DNA of 64,000 nt from Myotis daubentonii (GCF_963259705.1 NC_081851.1:16156145-16220144); one strand, 5' to 3'; shown: positions 23,256-35,022, numbered from the stretch's first letter. Made by a program: numbers and translations. Notes: generated by a model from the sequence alone, not told the origin.

Positions 23256-24225
23256 CTCTGGTTGTGAAGGACACAGAAAAGGGTGTCACTCCCAGAGGAC
23301 TGCCAGGACGGAAGTTATGTTATGAGGCAGGTGCCAGTGACACAGCCCCCAACTCTGAGGGCCCCAGCCAAGTGGTGGGGCCATCTGAGCAAGTCACTGC
23401 GGTGTGGCGCTGACAGAGGTCGAGGGCACAACCCCTTGTCTCCTGAGGGACATCTCCATCGCGTGCCCGCCACCACTTTGAGCCCAGCACCATGGCACAG
23501 ATGTCCTTCATTGCACATTATTAGAAGATAACCCCTCCCTCAGTCCTCTGTCCTGGTGTTTCTCACACGGAGCAATGACTTACAGTTTGAAACTATGAAT
23601 ACAAGATTTTGTTAAAGAGCAGATCTTTCTTTCACCTTTGTACCACAGTCAGCCATTTCTCTAGCCTTCTGAAATCCAGTAGTTGTTCCGGCCAAAGACC
23701 AAAGTGCCCGACGGTGGGACGTTGGTCACCCCCAAGTGCACCTACTATGTGCTAGGCAGCATGAGAAAGTACACAGAGAAAGTGAAATGTTACCCTTTTC
23801 CTGGAGACATTACCAGAATGGGGGTGGTATTTTTGATGCTCAGGTGCCTTTATCTTTTCATTGCTGTGTATGTGACCAACCCTGACCATCCACAGGCACC
23901 CATCTCATGGCAAGGAAGGGGGTGGTTTTCTTACCTGGGCAAGAGGAATGTGTGTGGTTAGGATTCTGAGAGCAGAAAAGAAGGAAACACATTTGGAATT
24001 CAGCTTTTGAGTGCTAACACAGAATTAACAAGACAGTATTTTGAAAGTCATACCTTATTAAGATGTGAAGTAGACATTCCCTAAGTGCCAGTTACCATAG
24101 GAGAAGCCAGACCCACCTGACTTGAAGTGAGAGCCTAGCTCTGCATTCACTGCCATCAGGGGACCAGGCTTCTGAGAGTGGACACACTGTGGCCGCGTTT
24201 CCGGGGCTGCGGCCCTCCGGCCAGC
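23256..24225. other. No recognised gene
   Basis: Mixed-composition sequence between two minisatellites. No recognised repeat or exon. Confidence 0.4.
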
Positions 24226-24234
24226 AGGGGGCGT

Positions 24235-24680
24235 TACCCCGGCCCTCCCTGCTCCCTGCTCTCCCCAGGAAGTCCCGCCCCTCCCTGATCCCTGCTCTCT
24301 CCAGGAAGCTCCGCCCCTCCCTGCTGCCTGCTCTCCCCAGGAAGCTCCGCCCCTCCCTGCTGCATGCTCTCCCCAGGAAGCTCCGCCCCTCCCTGCTGAC
24401 TGCTCTCCCCAGGAAGTCCCGCCCCTCCCTGATCCCTGCTTTCCCCAGGAAGCTCCGCCCCTCCCTGCTGCCTGCTCTCCCCAGGAAGTCCCGCCTCTCC
24501 CTGATCCCTGCTCTCCCAGGAAGCTCCGCCCCTCCCTGCTGCCTGCTCTCCCCAGGAAGCTCCGCCCCTCCCTGCTGACTGCTCTCCCCAGGAAGTCCCG
24601 CCCCTCCCTGATCCCTGCTCTCCCCAGGATGCTCCGCCCCTCCCTGCTGCCTGCTCTCCTCAGGAAGTCCCGCCCCTGCT
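24235..24680. repeat. 36-bp GC-box minisatellite
   Basis: About 12 tandem copies of a unit of the form gaagctccgcccctccctgc followed by tgcctgctctccccag. Variants alternate 'gaagctccgcccc' with 'gaagtcccgcccc'. Each copy holds a CCGCCCC box (Sp1/KLF-like) and a GGAA core. Since 36 is divisible by three, both strands have long repetitive ORFs, which I do not regard as genes. Confidence 0.92.
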
Positions 24681-24699
24681 GGAAGTTGGAGTTCCTGTC

Positions 24700-26495
24700 T
24701 CTGGAAGATGGTGGCTTTCCAGTGCTCATGGCCTCAGGCAGGCATGGGCTGGAGCACAGAGGGCAGCGGGCGGGGCCCTGGAGCAGCTAAGCCCTTGGTG
24801 AGGAGTCTGTGCTGGGGCCTCAGAAGCCAGCCCCGCGGGGGAGCAGCGCCCATTGCAGGTGGTCCGTTCCTTCCCCAGAAGGTGGCCAGGGCCAGGCAGG
24901 GCAGGGCAGGCCGGGCTTGGTCCTCCCAGCTGAGCCCCCGCTCTGTGGGCACCAGCTGCGTAGGGAGCCGCCTTCTAAGGTCGGGATTCCCTCCCTCCTC
25001 ACCTCGCCAGGCCCGCTGCTCCCTGCAGGGTGTAAAGGAGCCAGGGCCTTCCTCCAGCCCGTGTGGATCCAGAGTTTCCCAGCCCCGCCCCCCCCCCTTG
25101 TCAGACTGGGACCCCCCCACAGCCACACGGTTCTGACCAGGACAGGATGGCAGGGAGATGCGGGGACAGCCATGGGCCTGACCACCTAGCAGGTCAGTCC
25201 ACTGACGGGAACACGGGAGGTGATGGCCACTCCTCACTTCACCTTCACTCGTGGCGTGAAGGGCACCAGCAATGACGGTTCCAGGGAAGCCATTGCGGCG
25301 CCTCAGCCCAGGGCAGCCCCTGAAGCCTGTGCCCAGCGAGGAGCTCTCCCGACGCTGCGCCCATGGAACTCCAGTTCTGTGGGGCCAGGAAGGGCCTCCC
25401 GGGATGAGAGGGGCACGAAGCCCTTGGCGCCAGTCACTGAGTGGCCCTTGAGTCACTTAAAAATAAAACCAGGTCTCTGCTGATTTGTGTTAAAATCCCA
25501 TCGAATGAATGTATGTGCTTAAATAACTTCACTAACATAAACGGCATTGCTATTTTTAAATGTTATATTAAGTTATATTTATTTTGAAGACATCAAATGA
25601 ATTTAAAATTTGATAAAATTTGATATAATAAAATAATACCATTCCTGTGTTCAAAACGTCCAACCTGAGTGGCTTTTATGCATGATTTTTTCTTGATATC
25701 TAAAGAATTCTAATTTCTCTTTTTTAAGTTATATTTGAACATAATATAGTGGCACTTAAGGTTTATCTTTAGTGAAGGGACTCAAATGGGGAGTTTACTG
25801 GTTACATTTATTTATTAACTAAAGAATATTCCAAGTCTATAGGAGCTGGACTCTGTGAAGTCATTGTACCATCCTGCCCATCAGTGCCTTTCTCTGGGGT
25901 CTTCTAACATTTAGTGTTTGCATTTTGTCAGTGACACATGTATATACTGTTGAGCTCACCTGCACCCACACTTTAACTAGCCCCCACTAATCTGCTCTCC
26001 CCCCATTTTCTTTTTCCAGCTTTTGTTCCCCAACGTTTAAACCTTCCCATCAAGTGTCTGAGTGGCTGGTCACACCTGCTAATTGTCCAGCACAGCTGTG
26101 TTCCTCCAGGTCTGGGTCTCACTTCCTTACTGGACCGTTGACATCCATCCAAGTCATCCTACTTCTACCTCCTCCTCCTCCAGTCTCAGCCTGCAATTCA
26201 GAATGAGTGCTGTTAGATATGCATTGTTGTGCAGCGTTACAGACAGAGATGCGTTTGAACACTTCTAACAGTGCTATTTTGCCAGGGGACCAGATGGCTG
26301 CTGGCCAAAGCACACCACCTTGTAGGAGACGAGGGGGTGTACTTACAGGGGAGATTTGAGAGCTGTGGCAGATTGCTCTGTGCTTCATTCACCAGTCCAT
26401 GCTGTTGTGCATCAATACTGTACACTCAGACTGGTTTGCAAAGATTATGCCCTGTGGTAGTGTACATCCTATCATATGTATACCTATGTGTTAAT
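24700..26495. other. No recognised gene; GC-rich then AT-rich
   Basis: GC-rich to about 25470, with many overlapping ORFs on both strands typical of GC-rich non-coding DNA, then AT-rich. No domain or paired splice sites could be supported. Confidence 0.4.
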
Positions 26496-26538
26496 TTTAA
26501 TATATTTTTGTTGACTTCAGAGAGAAAGGGAGGGGGGT

Positions 26539-26598
<60 letters not shown>

Positions 26599-26758
26599 AA
26601 CATCAATGATGAGAAAGAATACATGATGGGTTGCCTCCTGCATGCCCCCTATTGGCAATTGAGCCAGAAACCCTGGGCATGTGCCCTGACTGGAATTGAA
26701 CTGTGACCTCCTGGTTTATAGTTGAATGTTCAACCACTGAGTGACACTGGCCCGACTT
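26496..26758 (-). mobile_element. Ves SINE with (GA)n
   Basis: Reverse Ves: the T-rich tail near 26500, 'cagagagaaagggagg', a (GA)n run to about 26594, 'aaacatcaatgatgaga', 'ttgcctcctgcatgccccctattgg', and the head end 'caaccactgagtgacactggcc'. Confidence 0.88.
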
Positions 26759-26829
26759 ATGCATTAATTTTTAAAGTACTGACTCTTTCAACATAAACAT
26801 CTAATTTTGTTGAAAAGAAGGATCCCTGA

Positions 26830-28985
26830 GAGTAACTTGCCAGCATGATTGTCAAGTGTGTGCTTGCAAGGTTCATTGTTCCTGTGCTGGGCCCTCCCCA
26901 GTCACAAAGCTGACTGGCAACCATATCTGAGTTTCCATCAGTGTGGCTCTCACTGTTTTCTCCACCCTGGTTATTCCCTGAGACCTCACCCCATCCAATT
27001 TGCAGCCCTACCCAAGCTGTTTGTAGCCAATTTTCCATATGAGTGGCCTATCCTGGCTCAGGCTTCAGACTTTGCTAGAATCTCAAACAAGCAACAGCTG
27101 GCATCGAACCTATCAATAAAAGGCCGAAGACTCTGTACTAGCACCAGCCTGTTTTGCTTTACAGCTGGGTCTTGCCTGGGCACTTCCTAGCCCAAAACAA
27201 ATAGCAGCCATCTGCAGATCCCTCTGTAGCTCCTGCTAGGTGGCCCCAGGCAGTGGCTGACTTTGCACCTCCTGGAGGCCCCAAAGCCAATGAATCTGGT
27301 GGACAGCTTCATATCATAACAGATTACAGCTCTGCACATCCACAAGCAACACACTCAAGGAGCTGACTCAGTGAGCACCAAAGCCCCACTGAAACAAGTC
27401 CTGTTCCATATGGGTGTCTCCTGCACAGAAGCTCTTCCATTTGGGATGCAGCTGGTCCTCACAGCCCATCAGCCTGGAAATCAATTCCTCCCAGTGATGC
27501 CAACAGCAGTCAATTCTCAACTACAACAAGACTGTGCACACAGCCCACACAGGAGCACACACAGAGTGCCCTGCTCAGGTGACTGGGGAGTCTGAACCGT
27601 GACTAGGCCCTACAGGAAACCTAATATACAAGTTCTCTCTACCAATTCCAGGAGACATAGTAGTTCTACCTAATACATAGAAACAAATACAGATACAGGG
27701 AAGCTGCCAAAATACAGAGACAATGAAACATGTCACAAATGAAAGAAATGGAAGTAAGCAAACTCCTGGAGACAGTGTTCAAAACAATGGTTCTAAGGTC
27801 ACTCAAGGATCTTAATGAGAGGTTCAAGGGACTTAATGAGAGCTTCAAGGGAATTAATGAGAGATTCAAGGGACTTATTAAGATGTTCAAGGATCTTGGT
27901 GAGACTGCCAAAGACATAAAAATAGGACCAGTGAGAAATTAAGCATATACTAACTGAAATAAAGAATAATTTACAAGAATTCAACAGTAGAGTAGAGGAT
28001 TCTGAGAATCAAATAAATGATTTGGAACATGAGGAAGCAAAAGGCACCTAATAAGAAGAACAAAAGGGAAAAGAATAAAAAGGTATGGAGATAATGTAAG
28101 GAGCCTCTGGGACAACTTCCAGTGTACCAACATTCCCATTATGGGGGTTCTAGAAGGAGAAGAAAGAGAGAGCAAGATCTTGAAAAATTATTTGAATAAA
28201 TAATGACAGAAAACTTCCCCCACATGGTAAAAGAAATCGTCTTACAAGTTCAGGAAACACAGTAAGTCCCAAACAAGATGAATCCAAAGAGGTCCACATC
28301 ATAATTAAAGTGGCAACTGTTAAAGAAAAACAGAGGGTTTTAAAAGCAGCAAGAGAAAAGCAATTAGTTACCTACAAGGGAGCACTCATATGACTGTCAG
28401 CTGATTTCTCAACAGAAACTTTGCAGGCCAGAAGGGAGTGGCAAGAAATAATGAAAGAGATGAATAGCAAGAACCTATAACCAAGATTACTCTACCCAGC
28501 AAAGCTATCATTTAAAATTGAACATCAGATAAACAGCTTCACAGACAAGAAGAAGCTAAAGGTATTCATCCCCACCAAGCCAGTATTACATGAAATGTTG
28601 AAGGGTATTCTTAAAGAAGAAGAGGCAGAAGAAAAAAGAAAAAATATGAACAACAAAATGGCAATAAATACATATCTATCAGCAACTGAATTTAAAAATC
28701 AAAATAAATGAACAAGAAATCTTACGAACAAAATAAACTGATGAATAAAATAGAATCAGAAGCATGAAAACAGAACAGACTGACAAATCTCAGAGGAAAG
28801 GAGTGAGAGGGGTATGGGAAGATATTCAGGAAAAATCTTATATGCATATATGCATTACCTAAGGACACAGACAATAGGGTGGTGAAGGTCTGGCGTGGGG
28901 TGGGATCTGGGTGGATGGGGGCCCTGGAGAGCAAAGGGGGGCATCTGTAATGCTCTCAGCAATAAAGATTTTCCTAAAAAAAAAA
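26830..28985 (+). mobile_element. HAL1/L1 element with 5' UTR and ORF1, no ORF2
   Basis: From about 26830 the text matches a mammalian L1 5' UTR as I remember it ('ccctggttattccctgagacc', 'aagctgtttgtagccaatttt'). ORF1 begins near 27736 (a readable part runs to 27942 in a lysine-rich coiled-coil frame) and continues broken to about 28660. The 3' end (cagcaataaagattttcc plus poly(A), to about 28985) follows without ORF2, the layout of HAL1 (half-L1). An internally deleted L1 is the alternative. Confidence 0.65.
27805..27909 (+). repeat. 21-bp tandem repeat in LINE ORF1 coiled coil
   Basis: Five 21-bp units of the form aagggacttaatgagagcttc start at 27805, 27826, 27847, 27868 and 27889, encoding seven-residue repeats (such as FKGLNES). 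Each unit is one heptad, so copy number can change without disturbing the coiled coil. Confidence 0.85.
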
Positions 28986-29052
28986 AGGGATATTTAGATG
29001 TGCCCCGACTGTAATCAAACTGAGACCTCCTGGTGTCATAGGTAGATGCTAA
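28986..29052 (-). mobile_element. Ves SINE fragment
   Basis: Short reverse-strand fragment of the Ves tRNA-like half: 'tgccccgactgtaatcaaactgagacctcctggtg' followed by 'taggtagatgct'. Confidence 0.5.
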
Positions 29053-29199
29053 TAAGTATATTAAAACTACTTAATTATGATATATACATATATAAATAAA
29101 AATAAAATATGGTCTGTGTTTCATTTATTTCTTTTTAGGTGCTACAATAAACAGTAATCACAATAGAATTTAGCTATATTATCCTAGTCTATTATATCA

Positions 29200-29493
29200 T
29201 CCTATCTAATAAAAGGCTAATATGCAAATCGACCTAATGGCAGAAAGACCAAGCTATGATGCTGTGTCCCGCACTGACCACCAGGGGGCAAATGCTCAAC
29301 ACAGGAGCTGCCCTCTGGTGGTCAGTGGGCTACCACAGGGGGAGCAGCTCAGCCAGAAGCCTGGCTCACAGCTGGCGAGTGCAGGGGCAGTGGCAGTGGC
29401 AGGAGCCTGCCTTTGCAGCAAAGCTAAGGCTGTCCAGCTGCCCACAGGGAGCCCCAGACTGTGAGAGGGTGCAGGCCTGGCTCAGGCCTCTAG
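29200..29493 (+). mobile_element. HeliBat-type Helitron E, short
   Basis: The 5' end TCCTATCTAATAAAAGGCTAATATGC starts at 29200. 'accaccagggggcaaatgctca' is shared with Helitron C. It ends 'ggcctctag' at 29493, followed by T. The usual 3' hairpin is missing, so it is internally deleted near its end. Confidence 0.8.
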
Positions 29494-30406
29494 TAGTTCA
29501 TAAAATATGACCTACAAAATTTCCTGTCTCCCACCAGAAACTTGCCTGTCATACCTTTTCGATTTGTTGTGTTTGTTCTGTGGCACTATTGAACACATGG
29601 CACCAGATACTGTCAGAGGCGGAGATTCAGGACATGACAAGGTATGTTCTGTTTTTGACACATCTTTATATATCGCTATAAACTGTATAATAAGAATCGT
29701 AGCTAATAACTTAGGTAGAGTTTTTAACAGAGTCCTCTTTCTGGTGTTGCCTTATCTTTACTTTTTCTCTCCTTTGCTTTGTATACATGAACACATTATG
29801 GTATCTAGGGTTGTGAGGGAAAAGATAATAGAAAAGTTAGGACATTCTGGATTTCCCTTTTTTCAAGGGTTACTGCTGAGGATCATCTTTTGTTTTATAG
29901 AGTAACACTTTGTTAAAGGAAACTTCAAAAGCAACTAATTCTTCATATAATAATTTTTACGTTATCTCCATGAAAAGAATCTGTATCTTGAGCAAAGTAC
30001 CAGTGGTAACTCTATATAAAACCAAAATCATTCATTTTCTGTTGCATGGGGCCTGCTCTTTTAGGACTCAGCTGAGCCACAGCACAGGGCAGAGGAGTCA
30101 CTGAATGCGCAGACTGTCCACTGCTCCTGTCTGAGTCGCGCGTGATGATTTTGGACAGCGCTTTTTGGCATTATTGATTTTTGTTAGAAAAATACACGGG
30201 ACATATCGTTGGCTGTGTCACCTTAGGTTGATATTTGCTTTGTAAGAGGGCATTGAAAAAGGAATCTTTCCTATTTTTCATTTCCAGTTGTGCTTTTAAC
30301 TTTGTAGACATACTGGAGACTTTGTTGATTATCTCTCCCACAGAAATAATCATTGGAACACTCCTTGGAGAAAGAAAATCCAAGATAGTCTCTGTTCTCC
30401 TAAGCC
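29494..30406. other. No recognised gene
   Basis: AT-rich sequence. An open frame of 132 codons at 29507-29905 (hydrophobic, no recognised motif, no supporting splice sites) is more likely chance than coding. Confidence 0.4.
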
Positions 30407-30414
30407 CTCTAAAG

Positions 30415-30483
30415 CAACAGTCACCAACCAGTGGCCCGCAGACCACTGGTGGTCCGTGAGGTCCAAAAGGTTGGCGACCGCTG
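30415..30483. mobile_element. 69-bp hAT miniature element (MITE)
   Basis: A tiny element flanked by a perfect 8-bp duplication ctctaaag (30407-30414 and 30484-30491). Its ends are imperfect inverted repeats (cagtcaccaacc near the start, ggttggcgaccgctg at the end). The 8-bp duplication and CAG...CTG termini indicate hAT. It cannot encode anything and would need a transposase in trans. Confidence 0.85.
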
Positions 30484-30639
30484 CTCTAAAGAGCTCAATT
30501 TTTTCCTTCCCACTTTCTTTGTATTTGCAAAATGAAGGCTGGGAAGAGGCTTTCTAAGTAATTATGTTATAAAATCTAGGTCACATATTTTTATTTCATG
30601 AATGAAAAGGTACACACCTGTCCAGTTCTTTATCTTTTT

Positions 30640-30862
30640 AAAAAAGTATATATTTTATGGATATTGCAAAGAGGAAGGGAAAGGGACAGAGAGTTAGAAA
30701 CATCGACGAGAGAAAAACATCAACCAGCTGCCTCCTGCACATCACCTACTGGGGATCGAGCCTGCGACCAAGATATATGCCCTTGACTGGAAACTAACCA
30801 GAGAGGGATCCTTTAGTCCGCAGGCCGACTTCCATCCACTGAGCCAAACCAGTTAGGGCTGT
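30640..30862 (-). mobile_element. Ves SINE
   Basis: Reverse Ves: 'tatattttatggatattgcaaagagg', 'gaaacatcgacgagagaaaaacatc', 'gctgcctcctgcacatcacc', and the head end 'ccactgagccaaaccagttagggct'. About 10 extra bases sit in the head region. Confidence 0.88.
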
Positions 30863-31302
30863 CCAGTTGTTAACACTTTTGCTTTATTAATAACTTTCTC
30901 CAAGTAAGGGATTCTGACTTTTTTGTTTCTCACCTCCCCTCTTCCTCATTCCCTTGCAAAATCCCACATGTACAGTCCACATATCTTAAGTGTAGAGGTG
31001 TTTGCTAATGTCTCATCGTATGTTTAAAGACTATTATTCAACTTTTCCCAACTAGGAATCTGATTGTAGAGCTGTATCTATTGATTTCCAATCCAACGGC
31101 AGAACGTTCTGAGGGTCTGACTCAGATGGCAGTAAAACTGCTTGTATAATAAAATAATTGAATTGTTGGTTTAGTTCGAGTCAAGGCATTCTCTGTAACT
31201 ATTGGAAATTTTGATAGGAATTTATAACTATTAAAATTTGAAAATTACTTTCTAAGTTTTCTAAGATTTAATAGAACCATTTTCTTTTCATCCTAACCCT
31301 AG

Positions 31303-31351
31303 GATATGCTTATTGATTTTAGAGGGGAGGGGGAAGAGATAGAGAGACAGA

Positions 31352-31399
<48 letters not shown>

Positions 31400-31425
31400 G
31401 GAAGAGATAGAGAGACAGAGACAGA

Positions 31426-31487
<62 letters not shown>

Positions 31488-31650
31488 ATCATTTAAGTAA
31501 GAGAGCAACATTGATCGGTTGCCTCCCATATACACCCTGACTGGGGATTGAACCCACAACCTAGGTATATGGCCTGACTAGAATCAAACCCACAACCTTT
31601 CAGTGTATGGAATGCTGCTCCAGCCAACTGAGCCATAGCAGCCAGGGCAT
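31303..31650 (-). mobile_element. Ves SINE with expanded (GA)n tract
   Basis: Reverse Ves interrupted by a long GA-rich tract (about 31324-31490) in which a segment near 'agggaagagatagagagacagag' appears twice, so the simple repeat has duplicated part of the SINE. The head end 'caactgagccatagcagccagggc' ends near 31647. Confidence 0.85.
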
Positions 31651-33090
31651 GGAACCGGTTTTCAGGAAAGAAAACCTTATATTACTCCTAGAATTTCTGC
31701 ATACCTGAGGTCCAAAGTTCAGCTAAGTCAGTGGGAGTTGATGGAACACCTGGAGGCCTTTGAGTTGATTGAATGAGCTATAATGTGTGCAACGTGCTCA
31801 TCACTGTGCCTGGCTTGCACTCACTCTTGTGGTTTCAGTCTGCCTGACCCTGTTTTCTATGTCACTGTTACGTGTTTTCTTTAAAACAGTTCTTGTCCCA
31901 TAAATTGTGCTGCATTTCTCTGAAACCTTGGCCCTGAAATTTGGAAGCAGAGAGTTTAAAATTTTAGTATCCAGTTAATATCTCATTGGCATAAGCTCAT
32001 ATAATCAACCGTTATTCAAATCCTGATTTGCATAATCATTAAAGAAATTTATCAAGAATCTCTAAGTTATATGTAATGTGCTGTGTTCTCAGTTCAGGTA
32101 ACTACATTTATAAATTTGTTTCCCATTTCGGTCACATTTTGTTTTGCATTATTTTAAATCTCATCATGCTTCTCACAAATGAAGGCTATTAGACTTTTGG
32201 TAGGTTTTATAAGAGGAATTGATTTAGGTGAGTATGAAAAAATAACACCTGTAGGTGGGCTTTTTTTTTCATTTTTGTTCTTTGACTTTAGGGAATTTGT
32301 AATATTTATTGGAGCTGGGTAGTTACTAAAAATGCTAACTGGTACTTTGTCCCCCCTCTATCATAAGTCCAAAGATTTCATTTACTTAAAAAATTAAATT
32401 TGTTTTAAATCAAAATAAAATTTTTAGTTAACCAAAATAAAACGATTACTAGTTTAGAAAGTAATTAAAACACTTCTAGTTTATTGATTGACAACCTAGA
32501 TGTTTAAATTTGTTCTGACATACCTGCATATCTGTTCTCTAAATGTCTTTCTTGCATGTGCTAGTTTAATGCTCCTTGCACAGAAAGCTATGCACAGGCT
32601 CTTTTTGTTAAAATATTTCCCAAATACGCAGCTTTATTTTGTTCATTTTTCTTTCCTCTAAATTACTTACTAGTTAATATTCTATCAAATCGTTTTGTAG
32701 GCAGCTAATTGGTGGGTTTAGGTGTTGTAATGTATGAACTACCAACTGGAGGGTCTCCGTTCACTGTGATGGGAAAGAGAACTCCCAAGCTGAGCTACTA
32801 GGTCAGACTTAACAAAATAAAACGAATGGTTACTTCAAAGGAACTGATAAAATTTCTGCAATTTGGCTGATGGAAAAAATAATTAAAAATGGAGATTGGC
32901 AAAATTATGTTGAAGTGGTTAATTTACATTTATAAGTACATAGGATGTAGACATAGACCTTTTATATTTCCTCATATTTTATGTGCCCAGAATGATTTTA
33001 AATTTCACAGGGAGTGTGTCATAATTTTTGTGTATTCCAAAGCACTTAGCATTGGCCGGGAGCTGCCACAGCCTCTGACCCAGCTGTGTT
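31651..33090. other. No recognised gene, AT-rich, upstream of the CCDC88C-like gene
   Basis: AT-rich sequence without a clear repeat or exon. It would include the distal promoter region of the gene starting at about 33364. No CpG island is seen by eye. Confidence 0.4.
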
Positions 33091-33097
33091 CCCTGCT

Positions 33098-33290
33098 AGA
33101 GCCCTTTGGAATATGGGTCCTAGAGCTGTTAGGAATACACGCTCAAGAGCCATTTAGAACTTGGGGAAAAGAGCCTTTTTCGAATGTGGAGCAAATAGCA
33201 GTTTAGAATGTGGTGCAAACAGCAGTTTAGAATGTGGGGTGATGAGCCATTTGGAATGTGGGGCGAGTAGCCGTTGGCACTGCTTGGCGC
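33098..33290. repeat. 24-bp tandem repeat just upstream of exon 1
   Basis: Eight degenerate units start at 33098, 33122, 33146, 33170, 33195, 33219, 33242 and 33266 (spacing 23-25), of the pattern agagcc-ttt-gaatgtgg-gc. They end about 75 bp before the ATG at 33364, so they lie in the 5' UTR or proximal promoter. Some units carry GGAATGT or AGAATGT cores. Any regulatory role is inference. Confidence 0.8.
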
Positions 33291-33363
33291 AGAGCTGGTG
33301 GGCTCAGAGACGGTGGGCCCAGAGCCTGTGTGCATAGCGATGGACGGTGGACACAGCCTCAGG

Positions 33364-33423
33364 ATGGACGTTACTGTACGAGAGCTCATGGAGCTCTTTC
33401 TGCAGAGCACGCTGGTGGCGGGG
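33364..33423 (+). CDS. CCDC88C-like exon 1 (start codon)
   Basis: The ATG at 33364 starts MDVTVRELMELFLQST..., very close to the first residues of Daple as I remember them, where they begin the HOOK domain. The exon encodes 20 residues and ends at donor GTGAGT (33424) in phase 0. An in-frame ATG at 33340 exists upstream, but the Daple match favours 33364. Where Daple continues into HOOK, nothing matching is found before the next exon. Confidence 0.75.
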
Positions 33424-33698
33424 GTGAGTGCACCTGCCTCCCTTCCCATTGCGGGTGCCCTGGCTCCTCTCCCGCCCCCCTGGGGTCTCCACAGACCCCA
33501 CCCTCCTGGACACTAGCAGTCCTGGGACTCAGGGGTCTTCACAGGTTTCCAAACTGGGGGCGGGGGTCCTGGCCTGGGAACCTGAGGGGTTTCCTACTCT
33601 GGAGCCCATGCACCAGGTGCAGGACCCCCTGGCGCTTCCAGCCCTGGACTGAGATGAGTTCACTGCTCCTGCCAGCGGGCTAGGCTGCGGGTCCAGGC

Positions 33699-33792
33699 TC
33701 TAGATGGTTTCGCTCAGTGGTTTAGAGTGTTGGACTGCCGACCAAAGGGTCACAGGTTTGATTCCCTGTCAAGGGCATGTCCCTGGGTTGAA
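33699..33792 (+). mobile_element. Ves SINE, 5' half, in intron 1
   Basis: tRNA-like half only: 'atggtttcgctcagtggtttagagtgttgg', 'gtttgattccctgtcaagggcatgt'. The 3' body and tail are missing. Confidence 0.75.
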
Positions 33793-34439
33793 GGAGGTGA
33801 TGTCGGCAGGTGGAGGAGAGGCTGCCCAGTGAGGATGAGGCCATGGGCCTGCGCTCACACCCGGCAGAAAGGGGAACCAGGTGGTCCTGTGTGGCCAGTG
33901 GGGATGAGATACAGGCTCTCCTGAGAAGTATTTCAGGTTATGAATGGTTTCCTTAAAATATAAGATTGTCATGGACCCAACCTTCTGACATAATCGCTCT
34001 GATATTTTGCCATCTTCGCGTTAGATTTTATTTGCAGAATAAGATGCCATCCCTCCTGACCCTCCCCTCCCAGGCTTACCCTCTTTGTGTGACACATGGG
34101 TGGTGTGCGACTGAAATCCCTGGGACAGTTGAGGGAGCTCCCACACTGGGAGGAGTGCTGTCCGGTGGGAAGTCAGTGTCCTCCTCGAGCTAGTGTGACA
34201 GCAGCAGTGGTGTGTGAGGAAAGAGCTGGGCTGCAGAGTGTGGCTGCACTTGCTGAGGAGCCTGCCCGCCCCCACAGGAACTTGGTGGCTGAGGGTTAAT
34301 AATGTCAGTGAGGTGGGTCAGCTGTGGGAGAGTGGGCCTAGGTCCCAGGGGGCGTGGCCTTGGGAGGTGGGTGCTCTCGGGGACCCCAGCGCTGCTCCCT
34401 GCCCGACCTCTGCAGCACCTTACCCTTGTGTGCCCTCAG

Positions 34440-34580
34440 GTGACCCGCCACCAGGAGACCCTGTTTAACTTGCAGAGGTTGGAGGCCCCAGACATGGCCC
34501 TGGAGGAGCTGGAGTTTCTCTCCAGCAACATGACCTGTCGCCTCAGGAGGCTCTTAATTGAGCAAGACAGTTACAGGGAG
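34440..34580 (+). CDS. CCDC88C-like exon 2 (end of HOOK region)
   Basis: Acceptor gccctcag, donor GTGTGT, 141 nt, phase 0 to 0, 47 residues. It begins VTRHQETLFNLQRLE, matching the Daple segment that closes the HOOK region (VTHNQENVFDLQ-type), and ends in a basic RLRRLL helix. The roughly 140 residues that separate this from exon 1 in Daple are absent between 33424 and 34439, yet the splice 1-to-2 stays in frame. Confidence 0.85.
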
Positions 34581-35022
34581 GTGTGTTTGCGTTTGCGGGT
34601 GGCTCAACAGCCTGGGGGACAGTGGGGAGGGGCCTGGGTCTGGGGCCCTAGTTATGGTCGCGCTCCTCATCCTGACTTCCCCTCAAGCTTGCGCACTGTC
34701 TGTCCTCCTGGCCCATTTCCAAGGGGGCAGGGTGTGGGCACTTTCCCTGCAGGGCACAGTCCCCTGAGACAACTGTGTGAGCTCAGAGGTTGAGTTTGGG
34801 GAGCCTGCTCCATTCCCTTGGCCCTTCTTTCTCACTAAATATATCCTCACTTCTTAAAAACTCCCCACTTTCTCCTGCCTCCCTCCTGGCTTTGCAGTCT
34901 CGGCTGCCATCTTCTCTTTTACTTTCTTCCGTCTTTTGGTCATTCTTCACCACGTTCTAGTGCGGGCACTGTGCCGGGCACAGGAGCACGCCGGTGAGAC
35001 CCCTCTGTCTGCCCTGCTGTAG

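Noticed and set aside
22839..23289. Repetitive minus-strand ORFs near the 73-bp array
   Set aside because: By-products of the minisatellite. 73 is not divisible by three, so the frame changes every unit.
24058..24729. 223-codon minus-strand ORF rich in GRGGTSWGEQ-like repeats
   Set aside because: Produced by the 36-bp minisatellite, whose length is a multiple of three. No splice or start context supports it.
29507..29905. 132-codon hydrophobic ORF
   Set aside because: AT-rich, no domain recognised, no splice partners. Likely chance.
31299..31559. Serine/leucine-rich minus ORF
   Set aside because: Translation of the GA/CT tract in a Ves SINE.
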